Source: Blastomussa wellsi
Lineage: Eukaryota; Cnidaria; Anthozoa; Scleractinia; Plerogyridae
DNA: 64,000 nucleotides
NCBI GenBank assembly: GCA_947652115.1
Contig: OX393574.1
Location: 12,255,900 to 12,319,899, forward strand
Reading direction: 5' to 3'
Positions 62,860 through 64,000 of the stretch are shown piece after piece (the stretch's first letter is position 1; every line of letters begins with the position of its first letter). The translations under genes were made by a program, and so were the position numbers. Below the pieces are notes generated by a model. It was given only the letters and a program-made list of their open reading frames with translations, was not told the origin of the DNA and made no database searches.

Positions 62860-63700
62860 CCGTAAAAGGATTGAACCACCTTGTGCAGTAGAAAAACAAT
62901 ATCTTATGAAGGCATTGCTCAAAAGCCTTTATTTCATAAACAAAGTAATGAAACTTATCTAAAACTTAAACTTTGTGTAGTATTTGTATGAAACAGTACC
63001 GCATGAAAACGTTTTCGACAGCTTTCATTTAATAAACTTTGGTTTCAGCCACATACTCAGAAGTTACAATCACATATGTCAGTATACCATTGATCTATAT
63101 TATCAGCAACACCGTATGAAACTTTTTCACAAAGGCTTAGAATTAATCTACGGGCGTAAAATTAAGTTGCAAAAACCTTGTGCAGCACAATAAACTAAAA
63201 CAAATCATGAACGTACTACCAAATAGCGTTGCTTCAGTTGCTGCGCGCTAGGATTTTAGCAACAGAGTGACTTGAATACATGAAAATTTGAACGACCTTG
63301 TACAGTATAATAACAGTACCTTATGAACATTTTGCTCAATAAATTAATGTTCTCGCACTAGGGTTCATATAATACTTAGTAGTGTATTTAGAATCACTTT
63401 GTACTGCATATATAAACGGCAAGCGAAGATTTTATTTGAATTATCAAACACTATAAGTTAGAACCGCCCTGTACAACACAAATAAATTCTCAATACAGGC
63501 AGCTTTCATTTGAATTTTTACACTGACTCTTGGGTTTGAAAAAAAAATTACTACATCAAGGTACTGTTCAACAGCTTAATTTTTAATGGTTACACACTAG
63601 GGTTTTATCTGCAGACTTAAAAGTTAGAATCAGGATAAAGATTTGACAAGCATCTTGAGTCTGCGAAGTGTAGATCAAGCGGTAGCCACCTGGTTCATGC
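62860..63700. repeat. Degenerate minisatellite of ~110-bp units
   Basis: A unit of the form GAACCACCTTGTGCAGTA..AATAACAGTACCTTATGAA followed by CTCAATAGCTTT and CACTAGGGTT recurs, with heavy divergence, near 62868, 62968, 63075, 63172, 63292, 63390, 63460 and 63555. No coding frame is seen. Confidence 0.55.
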
Positions 63701-64000
63701 GCAATGGAACTTTTTTTCAAAGAATGAAGACATGCTAGATCGTAATGCGCTTCTGAGTTCTTTGTTGCGTAGTCAATAAAGACAAGGATTTACAGACGAA
63801 TGTAGATATATCATCGTAAATGCCCACGGATAGAGAATATCATGGATTGTGGCCGTTGTATCACCAACATTGGCCCAAGGCAGGCCACGAGGACCACAAT
63901 GACTATGGTCATGCCTGAGGCCACCTTCTTTTCCCGCCTAAAAATGACTGACAGCTGCGTCGCGTCAACTTGACCGACCATTTGGTTGTTATGGCGACGG

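Noticed and set aside
1..64000. CRISPR arrays, riboswitches, bacterial operons
   Set aside because: Introns, splice signals and metazoan domain families show a eukaryotic genome; the regular short repeats seen are microsatellites or transposon arrays without unique spacers.

Overview
The window looks like genomic DNA of an anthozoan cnidarian, most likely a reef-building coral. The evidence is: AT-rich DNA with short phase-1 exons between long introns; secreted multidomain genes built from sushi (CCP), uromodulin-type D8C, HYR and YWTD beta-propeller modules; an intronless class A GPCR; and a dense mix of Penelope-like, LINE, foldback/MITE and Polinton elements. No organelle, bacterial or CRISPR signal was seen. 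Exon limits were placed by eye from splice consensus and reading frame.

Layout. 0.7-2.7 kb: a decayed plus-strand gene with a signal-peptide exon and one large frameshifted exon. 5.2-23.7 kb, minus strand: a secreted mosaic gene (gene 1) with signal-peptide exon(s) at 23.6 and/or 21.4 kb, a Ser/Thr-rich exon, four D8C exons and a run of sushi exons. Part of the sushi block is tandemly duplicated, with a Penelope-like fragment at the breakpoint. 25.4-27.6 kb: a transposon with 804-bp terminal inverted repeats and a 6-bp target duplication, carrying the first exon of an HTH/integrase-type gene and a 200-N assembly gap. 33-46 kb, minus strand: gene 2, with a signal peptide, a YWTD propeller over two exons, then sushi, HYR and sushi exons. 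Its distal sushi exons are collinear paralogues of those in gene 1, so the two genes are related by segmental duplication. The propeller and sushi blocks are separated by a dead LINE.

47.2-59.9 kb is the most striking part: a nearly complete Maverick/Polinton (adintovirus-like) endogenous DNA-virus element with an apparent 6-bp target duplication. Its outer ends are ~300-bp palindromes and its inverted repeats encode a Cys-rich protein. Inside are a family-B DNA polymerase fragment, an integrase N-terminus, a packaging ATPase, major capsid, probable penton/minor capsid protein, and several coiled-coil or membrane proteins of unknown role. Most core genes carry one or two frameshifts. An internal deletion removed the catalytic end of the polymerase and nearly all of the integrase, so the copy cannot move by itself. 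A 5'-truncated LINE sits in the left terminal repeat.

61.3-62.3 kb: an intact rhodopsin-like GPCR, followed by a degenerate ~110-bp minisatellite to 63.7 kb. The rest is intron or intergenic sequence with dispersed and foldback repeats, including a MITE family with CACGTGACGTCA-type ends present four times.
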